A DNA stretch of 64,000 nucleotides from Allolobophora icterica (Eukaryota; Annelida; Clitellata; Crassiclitellata; Lumbricidae): the NCBI GenBank assembly GCA_963556255.1, contig OY744605.1, positions 65,699,702-65,763,701 on the forward strand, read 5' to 3'. A program made the translations under genes and the position numbers. The notes under the pieces were generated by a model. That model was not told the DNA's origin and made no database searches. It saw only the letters and a program-made list of their open reading frames with translations. Below are positions 9,514 through 19,413 of this stretch, piece by piece. Each line of letters opens with the position of its first letter. Within the stretch, counting starts at the first letter, position 1.

Positions 9514-12500
9514 GGTGGTAGCGGAGCGGTGATTGGAGGATTCGTGGTAGAGAAGAATGGCAGTGGAACAATGACTGGGGAGGGATGATTGCGGAGAATG
9601 GTAGTTGAACGTCGAAAGACGATTTTTGCAGAAGATTTTATGCATATCGTGGCAGAGGAGTCGCTCTCGAAGAGCGGGTGGTAGAGAAGTGGTGGTTGAT
9701 CAGGTTGGTAAAGGAATGGTGGTAGAAGATTGGCGCTAGAGTATGAGTAGTAGAGGGCAAGTTGCAGAGGAGGATGGTGGAGCCTGGTAGTAGATGAGCG
9801 GTTGCTCCTTATAAATTGAAATTGGGGCTGAAGGGATCTCAATGTATTGGAAGCCAATTCTGGCCAAGGGGCTCTCGTGAAATGTTCTTACGACTCTACG
9901 GTACAGGTCAAGCTACTGGAAAAGGAATCTGAACATCTAGATAGTTAATTTTAAAGGGTGGCGAGGACTATCACCCCAAATTAGTGGAAGTTGGATTTTC
10001 GAGTATCCAAAGAACTCGCTTCGGATTACAGCAGGCATATTGATTTAACCTAGAAGTGACCACTGATGAACACCTAGACGTTATAACGGAGGCGTTATGG
10101 AAATGTTCAGATAAGCTCAGAGGATTAATTGAAAATGGCAGCGATAACTGCAAGCTGCATATAAAATATTATCGAGTCATAACATCTGGAGATCGAATAA
10201 GTGGAAAGAGTCTTTGGAATGTCTCCGTAAAGACTAAACCAAAGACAAGGAAACATGCCATAATTAACTTAAGCTATCCAATGGCATAGTGATTGAATTA
10301 TAAGGTGTTTCAAACACCTTCCGGAAGGGCCAACCCAAACACAGATGGACAGAGACTTTAACTAGGTGATTGCATCGTGATTTAGCCGGGAATAACAAAC
10401 CCGAAATTAAGTTCAAGCTGCATCCACAATGAAAAATCGGCGTCACGAGAACGAAACAACTGCATTCATCCTGCTTTAGTTTGCCGCCAAACTCAATAGA
10501 CCTATACAAAACAGAAACCTCAGAAGTGCACGAGTTTCAGTCAAAATTTTCATCACAGCTGTTGCACAAACTCGCGTTTATCCGTCCGTCCTTACAACGC
10601 CCGATGCAACTTCAGCTTTGAACCAAGGACATCGACAACATTTGGACAACACTCCTTTCCAGTTTCCGGAAGTTGTCGCTGGACAGTTTCGAATTACGGT
10701 TCAAAGCATTCATTTTCGAAATCTCATACGACGAAAAATCCCCGCATTTAGCACGAGGCCCTTCTCTTTAGCTTCTAAAATTGCAGCTTTATATAAACAA
10801 CAGTTTCATTCTCAGATGAATCGATTTCTACACAGGATTAATTCTGGAAGTGTCAATATTCATCTTGACATAACATCATGAAATATCGCTACGCTTGTTT
10901 GCGTAGCTACGACACCTCGTGTCTCTACCATGGCTGTTGACGTCCACCTTACCTTGTAATCCGTTCGGATACATGATAACACATGGAATAGCCCAAGTTT
11001 TGCGAAATTCTTGCACTAAATTTGCATCGGGCAGTGTGTAAAAAGGAGTTCTGCTGTTGGATTGCTACGGTCATGATTGCTCGATCTTCAGGCGATGGAC
11101 CCTTTCAAACCTCGGGACTATACGCTTCTAAAGTTTGTATAGAGACGTTCACATAAGTGTATTACCTTCGCAACTTTACCTTTATCGATGCTGAAGCGTT
11201 GTTCGTTGCAAGTTTATCGTCGACGTCTATGGAGCCCACCTTATACTATGGCATAATCGTTGCGTAATGTAACGATGCTTTTATCGACTCATTCTGAATA
11301 AAACTCAAAGAGGAACTCGTCATAAAAACATCAGTTCTATTTGAGGATTGTTACCCGCAGGGTCACTGACATTTTCTTCGACACGACCACATATCCGCTT
11401 GATGGCTCAAGCGGCCACTTTGTGCGAGTACTTGAAACCATAAAACGTTGACGGCTGTGAAACGTCAGTATTCAAACGTATCAGCTTCGTGACTGTGAAG
11501 CACAGTGTGGATGTTCTCATTCGTTACTAAAGATCTGCATTAAACGGCAGCGCAATTTGTCGACATCGTTCAGGAGCTGCCATTCCTGGCACGTATACAT
11601 GCCAACAAAACACTTCACTTACTGTTATCCTAGTTGGTGTGCTAAACTGCATTAACTCGGCAGAAGGCTTTAGATAGAATGAAGCCTTTAAGTGTTGAAG
11701 CATGCGCCAGAGTAGCGTGATCGCTTTGCAATGTATTAGATGGAAACTCGTGATTAGATCCAGCGTCGGGTTGGATTGTTATAAATGCGCTCAAGTTTAA
11801 GCTTTCACATTTACTAATGGATAGACATGCGACGTTCATTAGATCGCTAATACTGTTGGACTTCACGGAAGAGAGTCGAGTCGTAAGTTTCAAGTGCTTG
11901 TCTTAAGCAGAAGGAAACCATTGAAAGCCTCATTGCTGACTTCTCAGTGACTGCACGTTGGCTCGAAAAGTATAGTACATGCAAGGTTTTCCAGAAGTTG
12001 ATACTATAAGAATGGTGATGATCCTAACTTTCACAGCGACTACAGAGTGGTTCAGAAACTGTGGTGTATACAGTCAGGATTTGCAAGATGATGCGACCTT
12101 AAGACTAGTGATTTTGTCAACTTTCACAACGACTACAGAAGGGATAAAAAAATATGCAACATTTAGAATCGGCAAAAGCCGATTTTAAGTGTACTGGCGC
12201 TTCTAACTTTCACAGTGACTATACACGTGGTAACTCATGAAGATTTTTTGCTGTTATAATGGCGCTTCTTATCTTTCACATAAACTACATGACGATTTGG
12301 TACAATGGAGATTTTGCAGATGACGATTCAAAGACATGTTCTAGTGACGTCCATGGCGAGTACAACGTGTTTCAGAAAGCACAATGCAGTTACAGATTGC
12401 ACAAAACCGATCGATACTAAGATGACGACTAATGCCATCATCAACGACCCAGGAAACAGTGGTCATCCGGCGTGTAATATAATATTACTACACGCAATTG

Positions 12501-12767
12501 ATGTCCTATTATCACGATGATGACATCTTCACTTGAAGATGCCTCTAGACGATAAAAGATCCAATCGCAAAAACACAGTGCCCTGTATCTATGTATTCAT
12601 AAACATACATATAAATGAATATGTATCAATGTATATAATCGTACACATACATATATATACACTAGTATATATCTAACACACACACATATATATATGCTCC
12701 TTACACACATATACGTCTACCTACTGTATCTGTATACATGCATGTATATAAGTATGCATCCTCTGTG

Positions 12768-12768
<1 letters not shown>
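9514..12768. other. 3' flank of the LRR gene and intergenic sequence
   Basis: A GTGGTAG/GGAGG-rich stretch follows the stop codon to about 9790 and may be 3' UTR, but no clear polyadenylation signal was picked out. The remainder is unique-looking sequence without a recognisable coding region, apart from the degenerate repeat at 12022-12300. Confidence 0.4.
12022..12300 (+). repeat. Degenerate tandem repeat around CTAACTTTCACAGYGACTAC
   Basis: Four related segments begin near 12025, 12117, 12202 and 12266, each with a (C)TAACTTTCACA-(N)-GACTAC core followed by G-rich sequence. Spacing shrinks from about 92 to 64 bp. It appears to be an old, eroding minisatellite. Confidence 0.5.

Positions 12769-12849
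<81 letters not shown>
12769..12849. repeat. (TA)n microsatellite
   Basis: An uninterrupted TA dinucleotide run of about 80 bp. A self-complementary cruciform-capable tract. Confidence 0.95.
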
Positions 12850-12855
<6 letters not shown>

Positions 12856-13812
12856 GTGTTTACGTGCACATAGCTCGACGAGTAGCAATCGCAAATGAAC
12901 CTGAAAAGCCAATTTCCACATCAAAGCGAGCGATAATGGGTCAGTTAGTGCAGCGACGCATATTACGAGGAACCTGGTGGCAATTCAGAGCGCCCATGTT
13001 GGTGGAAATCACTTAGTAGCCTCGTTGCTCAAGCACAAGAGCGACCTCTTTCGACTATTTGCGACATACACGATTATTAATGTAACCGATTGTATTGCTG
13101 TTGTAGTGCTGTAGAGATTTTAAGATCAGACGCAAACTCCAGAGGGCGTGGTTAGGTTGGGTGTCATTGGAGGAGGGTGAGAACTACAATGGATCTACAA
13201 ATTCTACAGTCTTCAGCTCGTGACATACTCCATTGACGTGTTGAGTGTAAAGAAGTGGCGCACAGTTAGGGGAGACCTCGGGAACCAATGGTTCAGTTGG
13301 GGTTATGGTCTCTGGCCTCCACTGCAGAGCCACTGCAAATAGAGGGCCGCAAATGCTTATGGGGCCGGGCTCAATTGTGGAACAGGTATCAGAACACCTT
13401 TATTCACATTGTATTTGGGGTCATTTCCATTGGGATCATAAAGATGGCTCATTTGAAAGACATGTAGCTCAAAATTTAAATTTGCACCAAACAAAACAAT
13501 TTTTTCTATCTTGATAAGTCTTAAGCCTAAAAGCTTAGTATCACTAGAGAAGTCAAGATCGGGGTCTGCGGCTGAACGCGACTTTGGAACAATATTAGAT
13601 TGGCTATCTTTCACAAAAATGTCATTTACAGCCGTTTTCCGTGTCATTTCTTAATGCATGCAAACTCAAGCATTGTTGCTACAAACAATTGTGTGTTTCT
13701 ATGAGTATATTTGAAATGCGCAATATAAATGTCTTAAATTATTTTAAGTAAAACATTCCATTTCAGCCATGACTTCCTTATAACTACGTTACTGGAAGCA
13801 ACAAGTCTTTCA
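12850..13812. other. No recognisable gene
   Basis: Unique-looking sequence. The part at 13660-13740 ends AAATGCGCAATATAAATG and may be a worn retroposon 3' tail. Confidence 0.35.
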
Positions 13813-13869
13813 GGTAAGGTAAGGTAAGGTAAGGTAAGGTAAGGTAAGGTAAGGTAAGGTAAGGTAAGG
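13813..13869 (+). repeat. (GGTAA)n pentanucleotide microsatellite
   Basis: About eleven consecutive GGTAA units. Each contains a GGTAAG splice-donor-like core, so the array is a run of cryptic donor sites. Confidence 0.93.
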
Positions 13870-14690
13870 AAATGCAAGGCATAGCAACAGGGAGGTCATT
13901 TGATTTTTGAAAAAAGGAAAAGGGATGGAAAAAGGAAAAGGAGGAAGAAGAAAGGGGTAAAAAAAGAAAAGAATGATACTAAAATTCAGGGACGTCATTT
14001 GAAGCGTGTAGGCCTGCACTGTAGGGACTAGCTTATGGGCATACAAAGGCACAAAATGATGGATTTACCATGAGGCAAATGGGGCAAGCTGGCCAACTGT
14101 TGAAGAAGCACTAAAAACAAGGTCCCAACAAACTTTGACCTCTTTTTTGACCAGATGAGTTCAAAAGTGTCCCGTTTCCCCACACCTGTCAAACAAGATC
14201 GCCGTCAATGCCCCCCGAAAAAATACTGAAATGACGTCCTCCCCCCCCGCAAGGTTACGAAACATTTTGCTCGACAGTAGTAGTTTGAGCAACAGTCTTA
14301 CAGTAGGCCTAGGCCTAACCGCAATTCTAGCGCAACGCATTATCGTCAAGCCATCGGCATCCACAAAGCCATCTGTTCTACTGGAGCATCGTTACGCTTG
14401 ACATTGACAAATTACGGTGATGAGTGTCAGAAGCCGGTCAGGGAGTAATAGGAAGGTGCTAAGTCGAGATGTCGACTACGAGTACACACCGCGTACACAC
14501 GGAGCATTCTTCGAGCGTCTATGGAACGTGAAGAAGCCAGTTCAGTCAATCGGAGCATACTCGTATTTTGTTTCAAGTCCTGTTAGATCTTCCTTTATAG
14601 CCTATTGTCTATCTATAGCATTGTGCTTTTAAATCTAGGTTAAGATCTTGTGCATAAATCCAAGACTAACCTATATAATTGTGGGGCGTG
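13870..14690. other. No recognisable gene
   Basis: A purine-rich stretch follows to about 13975. Beyond it no coding signal is seen. Confidence 0.35.
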
Positions 14691-14926
14691 GTGGCTCAGT
14701 GGTAAGTTCGGCGCCTTGTGACCGGAGGGTTGCAGGTTCGAATCCAACTCTAGCCGCTGCGTACGGACCTTGGGCAAGTCCTTCACTCACAATTGCTCGT
14801 GGCGCTTCGGCGTGAAAATTCCGGCACAGTATCAAATGCTGTAGTCGGGAGCGCCTCTGAGTAGTAGTAGACTTCGAGAGGCGCTATAGAAATATCCGGA
14901 ATAAATAAATAAATAAATAAATAAAT
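14691..14926 (+). mobile_element. tRNA-derived SINE with LINE-like hairpin tail
   Basis: The head carries pol III box A (GTGGCTCAGTGGTAAG, about 14689-14706) and box B (GGTTCGAATCC, about 14734-14744). A middle region contains CAAGTCCTTCACTCACAATT. The 3' end is a hairpin, GAGCGCCTCTGAGTAG ... GAGGCGCTATAGAAAT, followed by an (AAAT)n tail. The same hairpin ends LINE fragments elsewhere in the window. Confidence 0.85.
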
Positions 14927-15404
14927 ATATATATATATATTCGTTTATTGAAAAAAACCGGATGGCACACCGCATCCAGGAACATTAACACGGGAATCGT
15001 AGCGAAAAAATAATATGGATAGCTAAAGCAGTAATGTAATGTTAGTTGAATGATATAATATTAGTTATATAATATTAATTAACATCCTAACATTGGTCAA
15101 AACATAGAAAGATCTTAACATTAGTTAGCTGTGGCTATGTTTAGTTAGCTGTGGCTATGTTTATAAATCTTATAACCTTATAAATCCACGTGCATAAATC
15201 CATTGCTAATCTAATCCAATTATCTAATGATTTTTCTTACAACGGTGCTTGTAATCCAGTGTGAGTTTGTGCATAGCGTCATTCATTACTCATTACTAGG
15301 CCTAGACCAATAACACCATTCTATGCCGTTGTGCCTGTAATCCAGTATAAGCTTGTGCGTAAATCCATGACTAGGCCTAACCTAATGAATCTAATGATCC
15401 TTCT

Positions 15405-15500
15405 TATCGTGATCGTAATCGTCGTAATCGTAATCGCAATCTCCAGATTTATACAGCGCCCAAAAGGCGAAGTCGCGGGAACCAGCTTTTCACAGGCGCT
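15405..15500 (-). mobile_element. LINE/SINE 3' tail fragment with GATTACG-type tail
   Basis: On the minus strand the sequence reads GAGCGCCTG ... TTGGGCGCTGTATAAATC and then tandem GATTACG/ATTACG units (15405-15440 on plus). It is the 3' end of the same retroposon family, with divergent hairpin arms. Confidence 0.55.
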
Positions 15501-16481
15501 CAGTCAAAATAAAATCGATAGGCAGGTAGGGTCAGCATCGGTTTCAGGTCAAGATCTAAAGGGGTCAGGCAGGCAGACGGTTAAGATGTATGGTGCTTAG
15601 AATTGAAGCGGCAAGGGAAGTAGGCCTAAGGATCGAGACTTAGGAGGAGATGAGGAATCAGGTAGGGTTTGTGAGTGAGCATTTTTTCAGTTTTCGAGTG
15701 AGAGACCTGTCGAGCAAAAGGTTTACCTTTTGAAGCAGGGATTTGCTGCAAGTCGGCCACCAAATCACTGTCCACGTTTCATTCAGGATGAGGGAGGTCT
15801 GAATTTTCAACGATTTAACTGTTTTAACAGCTTGGAGAAGTTATTGTTCGTTGTTTCATCTATGTTCCAGCCCTGCAGTTGGTAGGTGGAATACTGTCCC
15901 TGCGATCGTATTCATTGTCAGTTTCTTATATTCGTCCGTTTCTTTAAGTAACATCTGACCGGGCGATCGGGCAACCGATCGACTGATCGATGGACCGACG
16001 CAGCTCATGGTCCCGGACTAAGCAGCATAATATTCTGTCTGTATTCTGACTCCATGTCATGAACGCCCACTATTCGACCCAAATAATCGACTCCATTTCA
16101 TGAATCTCAGTCACAATAAAATTTGAAGCCACCTTCACCTACTTATTCTGTCAGAAATAGGCTTGGAAATATCAGAATCCGAAATCTGAAAGGAAACAGA
16201 ACTAGAGGCCAAAAGCATTTATGTTTTTGAAACTGTAGGCTGTAGACTTCCTATTTTCGCTAACAGACTAACAGTAAGTTGACGATTAGAAGCAGTTTGC
16301 TATACTGAAGATGCGATAGAAACAGGAGCGTCTATCCCCTAAGTCATCGGATTAACTTCCCCTTCCCTCTCTTTTCCCCCAACCCTTTCCTGCCCCACCC
16401 CTAAAATGGTGGCACACACACTGACAGATCCCCCCATTTCTTGGATGGATCATTTGCTCCACGGTTTCTATGGTGTAGAAC
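15501..16481. other. No recognisable gene
   Basis: The first 200 bp may be body sequence of the minus-strand retroposon whose tail lies at 15405-15500. The rest is unique-looking. Confidence 0.3.
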
Positions 16482-16806
16482 ACTGATATGTATTAATAGT
16501 TACTGGATTGATAAAGCTTCAGTCATTTGCAAATGGCCGACGGCGAATTTGAGAGGTCAGGGTTGGAAGTTTTGTTGACGTACAATTAAGCAGCGAAATC
16601 ATATAATGCTTTATATTTCACTATATTTCTAATATATAATTACAATGGATTTATGGTTAAAGTGTTTTAAAAAATGAAAATGTTTTTTTTTAAATTTCCA
16701 CAATTCTTCTGTCGTCTGCTCTGTTTTGCCCATGGTTCTCCCTGACTGAGCGATAATCCGAACTTTCAGAGCCCATTAGCTATCCAGTAACTATTAATAC
16801 ATATCA
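16482..16806. mobile_element. Inverted-repeat MITE of uncertain superfamily
   Basis: A perfect 25-bp inverted repeat forms the ends (16484-16508 and 16782-16806, TGATATGTATTAATAGTTAC inward). A 12-bp direct repeat ATGGTGTAGAAC flanks it at 16470-16481 and 16807-16818. The interior is noncoding. A related, right-truncated copy lies at 27141-27345 with the shared stretch TACTGGATTGATAAAGCTTC. A 12-bp duplication is longer than usual for common cut-and-paste families, so the superfamily stays open. Confidence 0.8.
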
Positions 16807-16926
16807 ATGGTGTAGAACCCCTGGATTGAAATTGTCATTATTAGGGGCCTACAATTACATCCAGACACCACGAGGCACAATTAAGGCATTTAGTAACTTA
16901 ATACAAATATTTATAGTTAATAACAA

Positions 16927-17150
16927 GCGGTGGGACACGGTAGCCGACAGGTTAATTGGAGCGTTCTACCTGTAACGCGGAGACCGGAAAGGTTTCGAGA
17001 CTACCCTGAGACGGCTAAGCTGTGTAGGGACCTTAAGCATCTTAAAGCAAGTCCTTCACAGACAATAATATCTCAGGGCCATCGACTGATGCTTGGTCAT
17101 TTGACAGTGGTGCCGAATAAATGCGTAATAAAAAATAATAAATGATGTTT
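16927..17150 (+). mobile_element. Degenerate tRNA-derived SINE
   Basis: Worn tRNA-like head with GGAGCGTTCTACCTGTAACG and a damaged box B (GGTTTCGAGAC). It is followed by GGGACCTTAAGCATC and AAGCAAGTCCTTCACAGAC, the same middle region as the SINE at 14691. The tail is A-rich with AATAAATGCGTAATAAAAAA. Confidence 0.6.
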
Positions 17151-17535
17151 AACTAATAAACCCTTAAAATGCCAGAGAGCTAAAGCCTTGTGGCAGAGCA
17201 GCTAATATGCATGTGTTTTAACCTCTGAGACCTAGGACCCAAATCCCGCGGGTTGCCCATGTGAAATTGATAACAAATTGGTTTACTTATCGTATACAAA
17301 GGCCTTTTGCTAGGCTGTGTATAGGGGCCTACGTATAGGCCTATTTTCACTTTTTACTTTTAAAGTAGACCCCGCATTATTTGGAGAAATATTCTTTCGT
17401 TTACTTTAAGTAAATTGTTGACGAGTATTAATTAATTTTACCTAAGTACTGAAAGTCACGTTAACTTTCAGTTTTACTTAAGTGCTATATAGAGCCAGGT
17501 ACTTGGAAAAACGACGAGTTTGAGTTGGTCTAAGA

Positions 17536-17948
17536 CAGTGGCATAGCTAGAATATATTATTATTGCGCCCGGGAACGAACTCGAACTATGAAATTGGAAC
17601 ACCCTCCTATTTTATTTAATTCACATTTTCCAAATACATCGAATGGCAATTTAAATTTTAATGAAATAAAATATGAAAAATACAGTATAAATATTATAGT
17701 ATGGTATATGGTGCCCCTGAGTGCTCAATGAGGCGCCAAAATCATATCTGACAACTGGTTGGTAAGTAACGAGGATAAAAGTGATATTTTTTGGGCGCCA
17801 AAATTAAATCTTATAAATTTATTTGGGATAAATTAGTTAAAATTGCATCAAAATTAAGAGTAAAATTATTTATTTTAACCCTTATTTTGGCACCCCCTTC
17901 CTGCGACCAGGGACACATGCCTCTCTGCATCCCCTAGATACGCCTCAG
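17536..17948. mobile_element. hAT MITE, 413 bp
   Basis: Ends CAGTGGCATAGCTAG (17536-17550) and CTAGATACGCCTCAG (17934-17948) are imperfect inverted repeats. Flanks are a perfect 8-bp duplication GTCTAAGA at 17528-17535 and 17949-17956. The interior is AT-rich with GGCGCC motifs and no transposase frame. Confidence 0.88.
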
Positions 17949-17989
17949 GTCTAAGACCAGGACCGCATTAAGGCAAGTGCGAGCAGGGG

Positions 17990-18128
17990 CGTAACTTTGG
18001 TTTAGAAAGTGGGGGTACCAAATTTCGCATTTGTTTCAGCTTCGCGGCTGTTAAATAATTATAACGCCATCGTTTCTATTACAGACATAATAATTATTAT
18101 AGGCTTAATGATGAAGAAGATGATGATG
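17990..18128 (+). mobile_element. Left end of a GGGGCGTAACTTTGG element
   Basis: AGGGGCGTAACTTTGGT then GTGGGGGTACCAA recurs at 31574-31620, so two copies of the same left end exist. The matching right end was not found near either copy. Probably a DNA transposon end; superfamily unknown. Confidence 0.45.
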
Positions 18129-18129
18129 A

Positions 18130-18140
18130 TACTACTACTT

Positions 18141-18202
<62 letters not shown>

Positions 18203-18203
18203 G

Positions 18204-18250
<47 letters not shown>
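18130..18250 (+). repeat. (TAC)n microsatellite, left part
   Basis: Trinucleotide run with one TGC interruption. It resumes at 26820 after the Gypsy element, so the retrotransposon split or adjoined one array. Confidence 0.93.
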
Positions 18251-18251
<1 letters not shown>

Positions 18252-18269
18252 ATACTGTGGAGATTTTGC

Positions 18270-18655
18270 AGACCAGCAGTATGCCAGCAGTCTGCCAATC
18301 ACGTGACCTGCCATACGCCAGCCATAGACCTGCCACCTGCCAGCAGTATGCCAGTAGTCTGCCAATCATGTGATCAGCCATAGACTTGCCATAGACCAGC
18401 CGTCTGCCAGCAGTCTGCCAGTCACATAGACCAGCAGTATGCCAGCAGTCTGCCAATCGCGTGATCAGCCATAGACCTGCCATAGACCAGCCATCTGCCA
18501 GTAGTCTGCCAGTCACATAGACCAGCAGTCTGCCAATCATGTGATCAGCCATAGACCAGCCATCTGCCAACAGTCTGCCAGTCACATAGACCAGCCATAG
18601 ACCAGCAGTCTGCCAGCCGTCTACAGTCACGTGACCTAACATCTGCCAGCAGTAT
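18270..18655 (+). promoter_or_regulatory. Tandem U3 repeats with E-box-like cores
   Basis: Phrases such as CAGTCTGCCAATC followed by CACGTGAC, CATGTGATC or CGCGTGATC recur about every 70-100 bp. The outermost copies carry CACGTGAC (18300-18307 and 18628-18635; the latter is part of palindromic GTCACGTGAC). CACGTG is the core bound by USF/MITF/TFE-type bHLH factors. Repeats of this kind in U3 are normally enhancers. The 3' LTR has the same set. Confidence 0.6.
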
Positions 18656-18669
18656 GCCAGTTCGGACAA

Positions 18670-18677
18670 TATAAAAG
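18670..18677 (+). promoter_or_regulatory. LTR TATA box
   Basis: TATAAAAG just downstream of the U3 repeats. Transcription would start about 30 bp further, near 18700, where initiator-like GTCAGTC motifs occur. Confidence 0.7.
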
Positions 18678-19339
18678 AGAAAGAGGAAGACACACGGAGC
18701 AGCAGTCAGCGGTCAGTCGAAATAGTACAGTGCAGTGCAGTCAACAGTCAGTCGGAGTTCGGGAGTTGAAGTCGTCGTCGTCAGAAAGTTGTCGTCGTCA
18801 AAGAAAGTTGTAGTTGTAGCGAACTACACGTCGTCGACAGAACGTTGCGAACTTAACTGCGCAATAGAAGTACTGTGGACTTTGTGGCGTGAATGAACTG
18901 TTGCGAACGACACTTGGCGCAATAGAAGCGTTATAAATTGCGTGGCGAGAAAGAACGTTGCGGACTTCGAATACGCGAATTCCTACGGACGTTGGCGCTA
19001 CAGAAGTGAAGTAATCTCTGGCGTTGATCGGGTGACATTAATTTCTCATCGGTGACTTGGAACTCTGTGAAATGTGCTGCGTCACGTGTGGTGGCCGATG
19101 GACATTGAATCTTCAATAGCAAGGATCAAGTACATTGTCGACTGTTGAACTAGTTGATTTCATACAATTTAATTACGACGGATAGTCGATTTGTTTGGTT
19201 TAATAAAGTGCGTTATAGAAGTCGCTCAAGTCTTCCGCTTGATAAGGGAAGCCTTACTCCACGGACTTACAACTCAAACACGGATACCGGGGCTGGGCCA
19301 TCCTGGTAAAATAGTTCTGCCCCCGGGTTCCGCTACAAT

Positions 19340-19357
19340 TTGGTACCAGAAGTGGGG
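19340..19357 (+). other. Candidate primer-binding site
   Basis: TTGGTACCAGAAGTGGGG lies 2 bp after the 5' LTR. It starts TGG after one T, as expected for pairing with a tRNA CCA end. The tRNA was not identified. Confidence 0.5.
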
Positions 19358-19413
19358 TGAGTTTACAGTTTGTTGACTTCTGATTCATCGTTTGATTCGC
19401 TGACTGCGTAAAG

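Larger units (their letters stand above)
18256..19337 (+). repeat. 5' long terminal repeat
   Basis: 1082 bp, TG...CA bounded. U3 is about 410 bp of tandem CCAGCAGTATGCCAGCAGTC-like units, followed by a TATA box at 18670. R/U5 contains repeated GTCGTCGTC stretches and a polyadenylation signal AATAAA at 19202-19207. Confidence 0.95.

Noticed and set aside
14691..14765. Functional tRNA gene
   Set aside because: Box A and box B are good, but the acceptor arms do not pair and a SINE body with a tail follows.
15331..15600. Frame with an Ile/Val-rich segment resembling a membrane helix
   Set aside because: The hydrophobic part is the translation of the GTAATCGT tandem tail of a retroposon.
18097..18693. 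Minus-strand frame through the LTR U3 with repeated GRLLADGWSMA text, present in both LTRs
   Set aside because: It arises from the tandem U3 repeats and opposes element transcription. No domain is recognisable.
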